From: UBA2377 sp964429385
Lineage (GTDB): Bacteria > Verrucomicrobiota > Verrucomicrobiia > Opitutales > Opitutaceae
Assembly: GCA_964429385.1 (NCBI GenBank)
Contig: CAYSBR010000001.1
Span: 186,001-250,000 of the forward strand
Reading direction: 5' to 3'
Length of the DNA: 64,000 nt
A program made the translations under genes and the position numbers. Positions 52,126-61,711 of the stretch are shown in pieces. The first letter of the stretch is position 1. Every line of letters begins with the position of its first letter. Under the pieces are notes generated by a model. The model saw only the letters and a program-made list of their open reading frames with translations, ran no database searches and was not told the DNA's origin.

Positions 52126-53187
52126 TCAGGGCTGCGTCAGCACACAGCGGAAGCCCACGTGATTGCTGCTGGTGCCGGGATCACCCTTGCCTCGCGAACC
52201 CACCATATAGCGCGTGCAGTATTGGTCCGTGCACAGGAACGAGCCACCACGCTGCACCCGCTTGGGCAGGCCGGGCTCCGCAGGATCGTGGCTTTCCTCC
52301 TGCGGCGGGCCGGGCGGATTAACAATCGCCGATCGCCCGGCCCGGCGCGCATAGGCATCCGGCCGATACCAGTCGGCACACCACTCCCAGACGTTACCCG
52401 CCATGTCATGCAGCCCATAGCCATTGGCGGGAAACGCGGCGACTGGTGCAGTCCCCATGTAGCCATCCCCACCCGTGTTGTGATGGGGAAACTCTCCTTG
52501 AAATATATTGGCCATGTGGCACCCGTCCGGATCGAGCGTATCGCCCCACGGATACAGGGCGCCGGACTTGCCGCCCCGCGCGGCGAACTCCCACTGCGCT
52601 TCGGTCGGCAGTTGCTTGCCCGCCCACCGCGCATACGCCTCCGCATCCTCATAGGCGATGTGCACCACCGGATGGGTTTCCCTTCCCGCCAAATCACTGC
52701 CCGGCCCTTCCGGATGGCGCCAGTTCGCGCCAGGCACATAGCGCCACCACCGCAGTGCGGTGTCCAAAGGCACCCGCCCCCCGGGCGCGATGAAGACCAA
52801 CGATCCCGGCACCAGATTCTCCGGCGGCACCCCCGGGTAATCCTCCGGCCGCAGCGGCCGCTCCGCCACGGTGACATAACCGGTGGCCACGATAAACCGC
52901 TCGAATTCGCCATTCGTCACTTCGGTCCGGTCCATCCAGAAACCATCAACCCTCACGCGATGCACCGGCCGCGCATCGCCCATCGCCTCGTTTCCCCCGC
53001 ACATGGCACCGCGCGGATCACGGGATCCCATTGAGAACTCGCCACCGGGAATCCAAACCATCCCGGCCGGCTCCGCCATCGGCGCCGGCCGACTGTTTTC
53101 CACAGTCGGCAGAAAGTCCGCCGCCGGTGACATCACGCCAAATAGCAGCGCCCAACCGAACTGGAGAGACGAAATCATGTTCATCAT
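52126..53187 (-). CDS. Formylglycine-generating enzyme (sulfatase-modifying factor), exported
   Basis: About 353 aa from ATG 53187, with a signal-like start (MISSLQFGWALLFGVMSPAADF). The FGE fold is clear: MVWIPGGEFSMGS at the start of the domain, DRTEVTNGEFERFI, LPTEAQWEFAARGG, NVWEWCADWY and RGGSFLCTDQYC...SSNHVGFRC at the end. The two cysteines of CTDQYC correspond to the copper-binding, redox-active pair of aerobic FGE, so it should be active. FGE oxidises the Cys of CxPxR in sulfatases to formylglycine. Both sulfatases in this locus have Cys-type sites, and one lies directly upstream. Confidence 0.88.
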   Translation of the reverse strand: MMNMISSLQFGWALLFGVMSPAADFLPTVENSRPAPMAEPAGMVWIPGGEFSMGSRDPRGAMCGGNEAMGDARPVHRVRVDGFWMDRTEVTNGEFERFIVATGYVTVAERPLRPEDYPGVPPENLVPGSLVFIAPGGRVPLDTALRWWRYVPGANWRHPEGPGSDLAGRETHPVVHIAYEDAEAYARWAGKQLPTEAQWEFAARGGKSGALYPWGDTLDPDGCHMANIFQGEFPHHNTGGDGYMGTAPVAAFPANGYGLHDMAGNVWEWCADWYRPDAYARRAGRSAIVNPPGPPQEESHDPAEPGLPKRVQRGGSFLCTDQYCTRYMVGSRGKGDPGTSSNHVGFRCVLTQP

Positions 53188-53370
53188 AGAGCTATCCGAG
53201 AAAAACACCGGGCCCACTTTTTGCACGCCTTCGCCCTACGACAAGCTTCACGCCACCCCTGATCCCGCACCGTCCGGCGACCGCTTTGCTGACACGAGCA
53301 AGCGAGATGACCGCGACAACGCCATCCACCTTCAGCTTTGAACCGCCGGCCATGGAATGGGCCGCAGATT

Positions 53371-55029
53371 TCATGGGTCGCCGCAGGGGCGCGACAGCCG
53401 CGAGGCGCTGAAGCCCTGCCGGATCTGCGCCTCCAGCAACGCCGCCAACTCCCGCACCTTTTCCGGGTGCCGATGATAGAGGTTAATCCTCTCCGAGGGA
53501 TCATCCCTGATCTGGTAAAGCTCCCCGTTAGGGCCCTCTGGTTGCACCGGCCGCGGAGGCCCAAGGCCCGCGGCGCCCGGAATATATTTCCATCCATCCC
53601 GCGCAATCGCCTGACGCCCATGCGCCGCGTAAATGATGCTGTCACGCACGGGGGATTCCAGACGGCCCTGAAGCACAGGGAAAAAACTCACGCTGTCCTC
53701 CCCGGCGTTGTCGGCCAGCGGCTGCCCGGTGAGTTCCGCAAGCGTGGCAAGGATGTCGTTGAGGCTCACGCTGTGCCCATACTCGGCGGGCGAAGCGATG
53801 CCCTCCGGCCAACTGATCAGCAGCGGCACATGGTGCCCACCATCCCAGATGTCCGCCTTGTTCCCACGTCGTGGAAAATTCGCCCGATGCCCGGTTCGCC
53901 GGATGTCCTCCTCCCGCCAATGCGCCCCATTGTCGCTGCTGAAGATGAAGATCGTATTTTGTTCCAGCCCGGCAGCTGCGAGCTCGCGGCGGACCTCGCC
54001 GACCGCGTCATCCATCTGCAGAACCCAGTCTCCGTAGGTTCCCACGTCTGATTTTCCCCGGAATTTCTCCACCGGCATCCACGGGGTGTGCGGCCCTGTA
54101 AGCGCCAGATAAAGGAGGAACGGTTTCCGCCTGACCGACCGGTCGCGAATGTATCGCCTGGCCTCCTCGAGTATTCGGTCGGCACAATCCTCGATTCGGA
54201 ACGAACGGGAGATTTCACCGTTTTTGAAGATCACGCCTCTTTCCCAGTAAACGTCGCCGGGGCCATCCACATGTTTCACATCCCAATCAACCACGGTATT
54301 GTCGCGCCGCGCCGGATAGAGGTCAGGAATCAAGGCCATATCCGGATCGAGCACCCGTCCATTCTCCATGAAGACAAAGGGGGGGGCCGATGCCGACGCT
54401 GGAATGATGAAAGCGTAATCAAAGCCGCGCGAGTTCGGGCCGTTGCGGGTTCCTTTTGAAAAATCGGTGTTTGTATATCTCGATGCCGTCCCCCGTTCCA
54501 GCAGGCCGGGAGGCCGGGAGCCATCCTGAAGCGCCCAATCCTGCCCCAAGTGCCACTTTCCAATAATTGCGGTATCGTAACCCGCCCTCTTCATGAGCGT
54601 GCCGATCGTTTCGCGGCCCTCCTCAATCAGCGGAGGAAGATACCCGCCGCCACCGAGTTCCGCCGCCCGTATCCCATGACTGTCCGAACGGAAGAAGAAC
54701 CGCCCCGTGAGCAAGGCGTAGCGTGACGGAATGCAGGTGGCGCCGCCGGAGTGGGCTTCCGTAAAACGAATTCCGCCGCGCCCCAGTGCGTCGATATGGG
54801 GAGTGTGCGTGCGCGCAAAGGCGTTGTTAAGCGAGACATCGCCATACCCCAGATCATCGGCCAGCACTATGATGACATTGGGGAGATCTTGGCTCCACTG
54901 AACGCCGGACGATGCCGCAGGGACACCGCCAGCGCCAATGACTGACAGGGATTCCGCAAACAGGACCCTGGGCAGGGCCGCAAATGCGAGCGCAGCCATA
55001 CTGACCGCCAGCGGCTTTCGATAGTGCAT
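53371..55029 (-). CDS. Secreted Cys-type arylsulfatase (S1 family)
   Basis: 552 aa with an N-terminal signal peptide (VSMAALAFAALPRVLFA). The metal and catalytic motifs are intact: NVIIVLADDLGYGD at the start, CIPSRYALLTGRF holding the Cys to be converted to formylglycine, the TAIIGKWHLGQ segment, and SSDNGAHWREEDI near the metal site. It would remove sulfate esters from a polysaccharide or oligosaccharide in the periplasm or outside the cell. The exact substrate cannot be read from sequence. It is followed by the formylglycine-generating enzyme, and a candidate DeoR operator lies about 120 bp upstream of its start. Confidence 0.9.
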   Translation of the reverse strand: MHYRKPLAVSMAALAFAALPRVLFAESLSVIGAGGVPAASSGVQWSQDLPNVIIVLADDLGYGDVSLNNAFARTHTPHIDALGRGGIRFTEAHSGGATCIPSRYALLTGRFFFRSDSHGIRAAELGGGGYLPPLIEEGRETIGTLMKRAGYDTAIIGKWHLGQDWALQDGSRPPGLLERGTASRYTNTDFSKGTRNGPNSRGFDYAFIIPASASAPPFVFMENGRVLDPDMALIPDLYPARRDNTVVDWDVKHVDGPGDVYWERGVIFKNGEISRSFRIEDCADRILEEARRYIRDRSVRRKPFLLYLALTGPHTPWMPVEKFRGKSDVGTYGDWVLQMDDAVGEVRRELAAAGLEQNTIFIFSSDNGAHWREEDIRRTGHRANFPRRGNKADIWDGGHHVPLLISWPEGIASPAEYGHSVSLNDILATLAELTGQPLADNAGEDSVSFFPVLQGRLESPVRDSIIYAAHGRQAIARDGWKYIPGAAGLGPPRPVQPEGPNGELYQIRDDPSERINLYHRHPEKVRELAALLEAQIRQGFSASRLSRPCGDP

Positions 55030-55242
55030 GATCTTTCGGGGATTGGGTTTCAGAAGGAACTGAAAGCAATGTCCCGATATTCTTTCAGCCTATGACTCCT
55101 CCCTTCGGAATGAGGCTTTACCGGAGGCAAAGATTGTCAAATTGAAACATATTTAAACAATATTGAACATGCGTGAATTTGAGCTCCTTGGGTCCGGCAT
55201 CGCGGGCCCTGCGCTCCCCGCAGGGGGATCCGCCGGCCAGAT
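55030..55242. other. Intergenic region upstream of the sulfatase with an AT-rich control site
   Basis: 213 bp between the repressor gene stop and the sulfatase start, transcribed leftwards. GC-rich at both ends and strongly AT-rich between about 55132 and 55182, where the candidate operator sits. A promoter for the sulfatase/FGE pair is likely here. Confidence 0.5.
55151..55170. promoter_or_regulatory. Candidate DeoR-family operator upstream of the sulfatase gene
   Basis: ATTTAAACAATATTGAACAT here is, in reverse complement, 16 of 20 identical to ATGTTAATAATTGTTCAAAT at 63630-63649 upstream of the cupin/transporter operon. Both contain TTGTTnAAAT and ATGTT halves in an AT-rich setting. The operon encodes a DeoR-type repressor. 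Confidence 0.5.
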
Positions 55243-56007
55243 TTATACCGCCCGTTGCACGTGGATCCCTGCTTTGGTGAGGCGGGTGGCAAATGACAGG
55301 GAGGCCCTGTGATCGGTGATAAGCCCGGCCACTTTTTTCAAAGGAAAGATCTTCCACAGGGCGGTGCGGTTCAGCTTGGAACTGTCGGCGACGACATAGG
55401 CCTTGCCAGCCGCTTGAGCCATTTTTGAAAGCATGACGACCAGGTCGGCCGAGTCGGTGTAGGCCGCGCCGGAAGCATCGATCGCATCGGCGCCAACAAA
55501 AGCCAGATCGGTGTGCAGCATCTCCAAATTGGCCAGGGTGATGGCGCCGGAAAGATCCGGGGTGCCGGCGCGTAACTGCCCGCCGAGGAGATTGATTTCG
55601 ATGGACTCGTTGAATTGCAGCATACTGGCAATGGGCAGCGATGTCGTGACCACCTTGATGTTGCGACGCAGTTTCAAATGTTCGGCAATGGCCAGCGTGG
55701 TGGTGCCCGAATCAAGGATGACGGACTGGCCCTCTTGGATCAGATCGGCCGCCAGCTTACCAATCGCCTTTTTTTCCTTTTGGGCCAGTTTGGTGCGCTG
55801 GAGAAACGCGAATTCAAAATTCACGCCGGAAGCGAGCCGGGCGCCACCATGCGTGCGAATCACGCGGCCAAGGTCCGCCAAGGCTTGCAGATCCCGTCGC
55901 ACCGTCATCCCGCTGGTGCCAAATTTTTCCGCCAAAGAATCAATGCTGCATTCCCCCTGGTCCTGCAGGATCTCAAGAATCTGATTCTGGCGGGTCGAGT
56001 TGATCAT
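55243..56007 (-). CDS. DeoR/GlpR-family transcriptional repressor
   Basis: 254 aa. The N-terminal winged helix is typical of the family (RQNQILEILQDQGECSIDSLAEKFGTSGMTVRRDLQALADLGRVIRTHGGA, residues about 6-57). The C-terminal DeoRC sensor carries the sugar-phosphate loop VILDSGTTTLAIAEHL and later FVGADAIDASGAAYT and VVADSSKLNR. Such repressors are released by phosphorylated sugars, which here would be made by the FGGY kinase encoded just upstream. It is the last gene of the long operon, 70 bp after the kinase. Confidence 0.92.
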   Translation of the reverse strand: MINSTRQNQILEILQDQGECSIDSLAEKFGTSGMTVRRDLQALADLGRVIRTHGGARLASGVNFEFAFLQRTKLAQKEKKAIGKLAADLIQEGQSVILDSGTTTLAIAEHLKLRRNIKVVTTSLPIASMLQFNESIEINLLGGQLRAGTPDLSGAITLANLEMLHTDLAFVGADAIDASGAAYTDSADLVVMLSKMAQAAGKAYVVADSSKLNRTALWKIFPLKKVAGLITDHRASLSFATRLTKAGIHVQRAV

Positions 56008-56077
56008 GAGCCCGCAAGCTATGCGGAGTCCGGTCCGGACTCAATTCCTTTGATGGGAGGCCACGCTCGCCGGGTGG

Positions 56078-57397
56078 TCAGGCACGCGGCAGGATGGGCG
56101 CGCTCCATCCCGCCATCCCCCCGATGGAATCATCAAGCGTGGCGTACAGGCCTGCCGCATGGGCGGCCAGCATCGCCGCGCCCAGACAGGCGCGCTCGGG
56201 GCAGAGCGGCGTGATGATCGGGATCCTGAACAGGTCGGCCTTGAGCCGAAGCCAGGGGATGCTCCTGGAACCTCCGCCGGTCGCGACCAGGGTTTTAATA
56301 TCCAGTGAAGGAGCGATCTGTCGCAAAAGCTGCAGATGCGCCTGAGCAATGTCACCCAATACCGCACGGATTCGCCCAAGGGCGCCCGATGAAAGCAGGT
56401 GGGGCGATTGCCCGGCGTATTCGGGAATGGCCGCCGCAATCATGTCACCGATCGGGATTCGGGGGCAAAGCTCCCTCTGTAAACGTTCCAGCCGCGCAGC
56501 CCCATCGGAATGAAACGCCAACCGATAATATTCGCCCCCCCGAAAGGACGGACCGTGGTAGCAGTTTGGCTCCGCCGTCGGAGCAGGGGTCAGCCGCATG
56601 GCCGCAAGCACCGTGCCGGTAGAAATGCTGGCGTCGGCCCCTGCGCCCAATCCAGAACCCAGGGCAGCCACCTGATGATCAAGGCCGCCGACACAGAACG
56701 GAATCCCCGATGGCAGCCCCATCAGTCTGTATGCGGCGGAAGTGGTGGGGCCGACCGCACTGCCCGGCAACAACGGCCTGCCCAGGCAGGCCGGAGCAAG
56801 CCCAACGACGTCGAGCGCCTCCGGCCACCAGGTGCCACGCTGCAGATCATACAGCCCGAGAAAGGCCGCCGTGCCGGCATCGCCGACATGCCGCCCGGTC
56901 AAAGCAAAGGTTAGATAGTCAGATATGGTCTTAACGTGACGAACCCGTTTCCAGGTTTCCGGTTCATGGTGCTTGAACCAGTGAAGTTTGCTGGCGGCCC
57001 ATTCCTCGCCTATTTTGAAAAACCCGGCCGTCCCGGCAAAACGGCTGGTGGATGAAAATGTCTCCAGGAGGGGGCTCCGGGGAGCTCGCCGGTCGGTCCA
57101 AAATATCAACGGGGTGATCGGCGCGTCGGTTTCGTCCAACAGGAGAAATGTGTTTGCTTGGGACGAGTAGGAGACCCCGGCAATATCCGCAGGATCCGCA
57201 TGGGCGGCTTGGAGCGCCTGCTGCAGACCACGGCGCAGCAGTTCCCAGAACCGGCCGACCGGTAGCTCCACCCGATCGGGGGCGGAAGAGACGGTTTCAA
57301 CTTTTAAGCGGGCCAGGCCCTGCAAGGCACCGGTACGGCTGAAGAGACCTATTTTGAAATAGGAGGTGCCCAGATCAATCCCGAGTAGCAAAGACAT
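56078..57397 (-). CDS. FGGY-family carbohydrate kinase
   Basis: 439 aa from ATG 57397 (MSLLLGIDLGTSYFKIGLFS). The longer frame to 57775 is only antisense-like sequence within the previous gene and was rejected. FGGY features: the N-terminal LGIDLGTS phosphate loop, FWTDRRA, the central GGLDHQVAALGSGLGAGADASISTGT and the C-terminal TGGGSRSIPWLRLKADLF and ERACLGAAMLAAHAAG. It would phosphorylate a sugar or sugar alcohol with ATP after uptake. The specific sugar is unknown; pentulose or deoxysugar kinases are close relatives. It starts 23 bp inside the end of the preceding gene, so the two are translationally linked. Confidence 0.88.
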   Translation of the reverse strand: MSLLLGIDLGTSYFKIGLFSRTGALQGLARLKVETVSSAPDRVELPVGRFWELLRRGLQQALQAAHADPADIAGVSYSSQANTFLLLDETDAPITPLIFWTDRRAPRSPLLETFSSTSRFAGTAGFFKIGEEWAASKLHWFKHHEPETWKRVRHVKTISDYLTFALTGRHVGDAGTAAFLGLYDLQRGTWWPEALDVVGLAPACLGRPLLPGSAVGPTTSAAYRLMGLPSGIPFCVGGLDHQVAALGSGLGAGADASISTGTVLAAMRLTPAPTAEPNCYHGPSFRGGEYYRLAFHSDGAARLERLQRELCPRIPIGDMIAAAIPEYAGQSPHLLSSGALGRIRAVLGDIAQAHLQLLRQIAPSLDIKTLVATGGGSRSIPWLRLKADLFRIPIITPLCPERACLGAAMLAAHAAGLYATLDDSIGGMAGWSAPILPRA

Positions 57398-58745
57398 GAC
57401 AGGGTGGCCGGGAATCCAGCAATTGTTGCGTGGCCTTGACGAATCGGCGCCCGTTCTGCGCGGAAAAAACGGCGTTGCCCGATTCATACAGTTTTCGCCG
57501 TTCAGCCTCGGGGGTGACGATATACCCCTGCAGCACACCATTGGCGAGGGTGACGATGTGCGCATGGGGATGCCGGGCCTTGATCTCCAAGGCGTATTCC
57601 ACGAAAAATTCCCCCGGCCAAAAAACGAGCCCAAGCTCGCCGATGCAGAAGAGCTGGATTTCCGCCGGAAGACACCCGGCCATCGCCTGAGCCAGGCTCC
57701 CATCTTGGGCGCTCTGGGCCAGAGCCAGGGTTTCTTCGGCCCCAAACAGATCACACTCGGCGGTGCGGACGGCACTGCGCGGCGCGTTTTCGTCCTGCAA
57801 TCGGCGCAGGTCGTCCTCCGCCGCCTTCATCGCCTGCCTGGCTTCACCCTCCGCAGGAAAAGCGCGCGGCTGCAAATCCACAAACGTGCGGGCGACCGTG
57901 ATGGCCATGCCATCGGTGAAGCCGGCGTTTGCCACGTCGCGGGCAATGCATTCGCCAAGCCGGCACCCCAGCCGGCGGGCCTCCTCAAACGTATTGGACC
58001 GGGCCGTATGCCGCGGGCTCTGGTTGCCGGAGGCTCCGTTCAAGAAGAGCACGGCCGCGGCTGGCGGCAAGGCAAGGGCCTCGCGCAAAAATTCGCGGGT
58101 GAAATGGGGGAAGTCGGAACTGATGAGCGTCGAGTCTTCATGCAACACGGTGGGGTGCATTGCATAAGTGATCGCACAGGCGATCATTTCTTGGGACCCC
58201 GTCCGCCGCACGGCCATGACAAGGGCCTGATGGTCAGCGGGCCCGTGCTTGTCATGCCGGTTGGAACCCACCCCGGAAACTTCCGCGGTGGTTATGGCGA
58301 TTTCCGCCGGCTGGGCGGCAGCGATGGCTTCGCAGCCGGCGGCGGTCAATTGCTCGGTCAGCCAGTGGAGATAGGCTGGGGCAGCCTTGGGCACAACCGG
58401 ATCGTTGCGGTTGCTCAGATAGTTCACCGTCACCGGCCCGGAATGCGTGTGGGTCGCACAAACGGCGATACTCCCGGAAGGAAGCCCGGTGCGCATACAA
58501 ATATTGGTCCGGACGGTATCAACCAGCTCGCGGGCGACAAAAATGAGGTCGTTGGCCAAAATCAGACAGCCGCCCCCCGCCCCCTCCATATACAAGGCCG
58601 AGCAGAGCAGGTCGTCATGCACGCCCGTGCTTTGCCGGGGCACATGAGGGTAGCCATAGAGAAATACGTGATGCGCAGGCGTGATCTTGCGCACAGCCGC
58701 TCCGCTACGAAAAGGCGCGGCCGGCACGGGTGGGAGCGGCGGCAT
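57375..58745 (-). CDS. Neutral ceramidase N-terminal-domain-like protein
   Basis: 456 aa. I chose ATG 58745 because it overlaps the sulfatase stop as TGATG; the longer frame to 58787 runs back into that gene. It shows the pattern of the neutral/alkaline ceramidase N-terminal family: FRSGAAVRKITP at the start, GVHDDLLCSALYME, CATHTHSGPVTVNYL (metal-binding histidines), ITYAMHPTVL and LFLNGASGNQSP. True ceramidases are about 700 aa and secreted. This protein is shorter and has no signal peptide, so it is probably a cytoplasmic hydrolase of another amide or ester. Its place between sulfatase and kinase suggests carbohydrate catabolism. Confidence 0.78.
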   Translation of the reverse strand: MPPLPPVPAAPFRSGAAVRKITPAHHVFLYGYPHVPRQSTGVHDDLLCSALYMEGAGGGCLILANDLIFVARELVDTVRTNICMRTGLPSGSIAVCATHTHSGPVTVNYLSNRNDPVVPKAAPAYLHWLTEQLTAAGCEAIAAAQPAEIAITTAEVSGVGSNRHDKHGPADHQALVMAVRRTGSQEMIACAITYAMHPTVLHEDSTLISSDFPHFTREFLREALALPPAAAVLFLNGASGNQSPRHTARSNTFEEARRLGCRLGECIARDVANAGFTDGMAITVARTFVDLQPRAFPAEGEARQAMKAAEDDLRRLQDENAPRSAVRTAECDLFGAEETLALAQSAQDGSLAQAMAGCLPAEIQLFCIGELGLVFWPGEFFVEYALEIKARHPHAHIVTLANGVLQGYIVTPEAERRKLYESGNAVFSAQNGRRFVKATQQLLDSRPPCHVFATRD

Positions 58746-60172
58746 CACTTGACTCTCCGGCCGGGCAGGGCGCGGGTTGACGACCATTCCTGCAATTTGG
58801 TGCGCAGATCCTCCACGATATCCGCGTATGCCGGGTCTTGCCCGAGATCATGGATTTCGAGGGGGTCCTCGCCCAGATTGAACAACTGGGTGGTCCCTTC
58901 ACCGGGAAAGGAAACAAGTTTCCATCCGGGGGTGCGAACGCTGCGGGATTCATCAAGATAATAGCCCACGAGATAGGGATGAATCTCGGCGGTTTCTCCG
59001 TCGAGCAGAGGCCTCAGGCTCACCCCATCCCAGCCTTCAGGGACTTCAAATCCGCACATGTCCAGCAAGGTGGCCGAGACATCGCGCAGATAAACCTGGG
59101 CCTTTTGGATGGCTCCGGAGGCGATGCCGGGACCGGTCAGAATGCAGGGAACCAGCAATGTGTGATCATATAGGTTTTGTTTCCCGATCAGTCCATGGCT
59201 ACCCAAGGCCAGTCCGTGGTCGCTGACAAACACGATGATCGTATTCCTATCTTTGCCGGTGGCGCGAAGCGCATCAAGCACCCGGCCGATTTGCGCGTCC
59301 ATATGGCTGATCTGGGCGTAGTAGGTCGCCAGCGCCTCCTCCACGTCAGCGCATGCAAGCGGGCGGGGCAAAAGCCTTTCATCCCTGGTTTTCAAACCGA
59401 TGGTCGGGGTGGTCCGGAAGTTCTCCGGCAACGGCACCGTCCCCGGAGGATAGCGGTTCTCGTAGCCCGCGGGTAACAGCCAGGGATCGTGCGGCGACGT
59501 GAAATTGAGATGCAGGAAAAAAGGTTTTTCCGTGTTTCTCCGCAACAAATCGATGGCGGCGTCGGCGAAACGTTCGCTGATATTGGGGGTCAACCCTACT
59601 CCGAGCTCAGGAAACTCATTGCCCTCATCGTCTTGAAAAACCCAGCCGCGATACCCCGTTATGGGCCGGCCATGGCGATCATGGGTCAATGGTGGCCTAG
59701 GATTGACGGTGCTCTCTGTGAAAAGGCCGCTTGATTCGGTAAAACCGCGCGTGACCGGCCTTCCGGCCATATGCCATTTGCCCACATGCCAGGTTTCATA
59801 TCCGGCGTCGCGCAGACATTCGGCCAAGGTCGGAGGCTGTTTGTCATGGGGATCAATGGCCGCGGAAAAAATCCGCCCCGTCAGCATCTCCGTCCTGCTG
59901 GGCACGCATACGGGGTAGGCACAGTTGGCTTGCGACAGGACGGTGCCTTGACGAACCAGGCTGTCGATTGAGGGGGTTTCGATCACAGGATTGCCCAATG
60001 CGGCAATTGTGTCCCGCCTCATGTCATCGGCCACGATGTAGAGGATATTCGGCCGTTCCGACGACTGCGCGGGCGCGGATGCATACGATAAAGCGACACC
60101 GAGCAGCAGCGCCATGACGCATGACCTGGCGGCTGATGGGGGCGACAGGGGCCGATGATCTGCCGGAATCAT
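58745..60172 (-). CDS. Exported Cys-type sulfatase
   Basis: 475 aa with a hydrophobic signal-like segment (VMALLLGVALSYASAPA). The sulfatase motifs are intact: NILYIVADDMRRD, CVPSRTEMLTGRI with the Cys for formylglycine, TWHVGKWHMAG, FVSDHGLALGSHGL. The NILYIVADDMRRDTIAAL...ETPSIDSL pattern resembles iduronate-2-sulfatase-like and related S1 enzymes, but the substrate is not fixed by this. It overlaps the previous gene by ATGA (60172-60169) and the next by TGATG, so it is the middle of an operon. It would be activated by the FGE encoded at 52126-53187. Confidence 0.88.
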   Translation of the reverse strand: MIPADHRPLSPPSAARSCVMALLLGVALSYASAPAQSSERPNILYIVADDMRRDTIAALGNPVIETPSIDSLVRQGTVLSQANCAYPVCVPSRTEMLTGRIFSAAIDPHDKQPPTLAECLRDAGYETWHVGKWHMAGRPVTRGFTESSGLFTESTVNPRPPLTHDRHGRPITGYRGWVFQDDEGNEFPELGVGLTPNISERFADAAIDLLRRNTEKPFFLHLNFTSPHDPWLLPAGYENRYPPGTVPLPENFRTTPTIGLKTRDERLLPRPLACADVEEALATYYAQISHMDAQIGRVLDALRATGKDRNTIIVFVSDHGLALGSHGLIGKQNLYDHTLLVPCILTGPGIASGAIQKAQVYLRDVSATLLDMCGFEVPEGWDGVSLRPLLDGETAEIHPYLVGYYLDESRSVRTPGWKLVSFPGEGTTQLFNLGEDPLEIHDLGQDPAYADIVEDLRTKLQEWSSTRALPGRRVK

Positions 60173-61698
60173 TGGTTGCTTGCTTTCAAACGCTCCACCG
60201 CAACCGCCATCGCTTCAATGAGTAGGGAGGTCTGCTTTTCCTTGTGGTAGTAACTTTCCTTGATCCTTCCGAATGGCGTTTCACCCAGATAATGAGGGTC
60301 GAGCACCGCATTGATTTCCGGAGTATCCAGGCTGGCAAGGATCCGCTTGAGGTCGGGCCATTTCCACTGGTTTTGATAACCGGTTCTTTCCTGCCAAGGC
60401 CGGACCGCGGCGAGAAACCCGGTGAGCGGATCCAACAAGTCGCGCTTGTTCTTTTCTGCATCCAGCAAATCGGCATAGGCGGCGGCGACCCGCAATTGCA
60501 TGCCCAGATCCGTAACGTAACGGGCCGGATCCCGGAATATGAGTCCCTTTAAATCACCGCCTGTCAGACCGTCATGATCGATAGCGGCAAGTTTGTCGGC
60601 CGCGCGCTTCATGGTGAGAGTATCCTCGGAGGACAAGGCCTGCCAGGCGTGAGCGATGGCTTCGCCGTGACCCGGGATCAAACGCTCCGCAAACTTCTGG
60701 AAGTCTTCCGCCTGCACCGTCTGCGTTTGCGTGCCTTTGACGAAGGCCAACGTGTTGGGCAGCTGGAGGACGTGCGATTGGGCGTTGCCGACGATCCCAC
60801 GCGGAGCGGGCTCGGTTCCGGCCTTGTGGGCCTTTACGGGCCAGAAATTGGTGAATGGAAATTGCGGCTCCTGCTCGATCTGGCCGTAGCGAAAATTCAC
60901 CACCCTGTCCTCAAGCCCAAGCGCCGTGGCGGCTTCCAGGTTATTGGCCAGCAACCAAGGTTCGGGATTCTTTTTCTTCAAAAGGGAAAGAACCTCCGTG
61001 AACTCATCCTTGGTGCCGCGTTTGAAATTGCCCGTTTCGTAATAACGGCTGTAGGCCGGCCAGCCGGCATGCATCCAGTACACCAGCTCGATCCCGGGAC
61101 GGAATGCATCAAACATCTTCCGATGGGCCATGAGCAAATCAACGAACACCTCGTTCGTTGATCCCGGATAGCCACCCGGGTCGCTGTCGATGATGACAAA
61201 ACCGTCGGCATGGGCAAGCGGCTGGAGAACCCGGGATCGACGTTTGATCATTTCCGCGACGGCTTCGGCATCATTGGGATCCACGCGCAGATCAGAATGA
61301 AAGAAATGCCGGTGTTCGAAATCGGCCTGGATGGCGACGGCATCGTCCGCGACAATGTTGGGGCAAAGCACCACGTAGAAACGCAGCCCCAGCTCATCAT
61401 GCGCAAAGTCGATGACACGGGCGATTTTCTGAATATGGGCCTCGTCGCTGGGCGTAAGCTCCTTCGGCATGGTCTCGATCAATGGCCAGAAAAGCACGGT
61501 GTTGTAACCAAGCTCCCGCAGTCCCGTGAGGTATCCCTGCCAGTCCTCAAAAGTCCAGGTTCGGGCGGCATACGGATGGTTATACGGCCAATGGGTGTGG
61601 ATATACATGCCCACAATCGGTTTGTGCGGAGCGGCGGCCTGCAGCCCCGGGGCCAGCAGCGTGGTCAGGCAGATAACGGCAAAGAGGAGAGATTTCAT
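60169..61698 (-). CDS. Secreted protein of unknown function, probable TIM-barrel glycoside hydrolase-like
   Basis: 509 aa with a clear signal peptide (MKSLLFAVICLTTLLAPGLQA). The sequence has an alternating strand/helix pattern and many aromatic residues (MYIHTHWPYNHPYAARTWTFEDWQGYLTGLRELGYNTVLFWP; FVIIDSDPGGYPGS; LVYWMHAGWPAYSRYYETGNF). This looks like a carbohydrate-active (beta/alpha)8 barrel, but I do not recognise a glycoside hydrolase family. It lies 13 bp after the transporter gene and overlaps the sulfatase by 4 bp. The partial gene at the window end is a paralog: its tail shows the same WKWP/RWP...LD.P.IN.V.D...TPF.R pattern. Confidence 0.72.
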   Translation of the reverse strand: MKSLLFAVICLTTLLAPGLQAAAPHKPIVGMYIHTHWPYNHPYAARTWTFEDWQGYLTGLRELGYNTVLFWPLIETMPKELTPSDEAHIQKIARVIDFAHDELGLRFYVVLCPNIVADDAVAIQADFEHRHFFHSDLRVDPNDAEAVAEMIKRRSRVLQPLAHADGFVIIDSDPGGYPGSTNEVFVDLLMAHRKMFDAFRPGIELVYWMHAGWPAYSRYYETGNFKRGTKDEFTEVLSLLKKKNPEPWLLANNLEAATALGLEDRVVNFRYGQIEQEPQFPFTNFWPVKAHKAGTEPAPRGIVGNAQSHVLQLPNTLAFVKGTQTQTVQAEDFQKFAERLIPGHGEAIAHAWQALSSEDTLTMKRAADKLAAIDHDGLTGGDLKGLIFRDPARYVTDLGMQLRVAAAYADLLDAEKNKRDLLDPLTGFLAAVRPWQERTGYQNQWKWPDLKRILASLDTPEINAVLDPHYLGETPFGRIKESYYHKEKQTSLLIEAMAVAVERLKASNQ

Positions 61699-61711
61699 AG
61701 GGGGAGGGGAT

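Noticed and set aside
57398..57775. N-terminal extension of the FGGY kinase
   Set aside because: The extension lies wholly inside the ceramidase-like gene in another frame, and the kinase domain begins exactly at MSLLLGIDLGTS.
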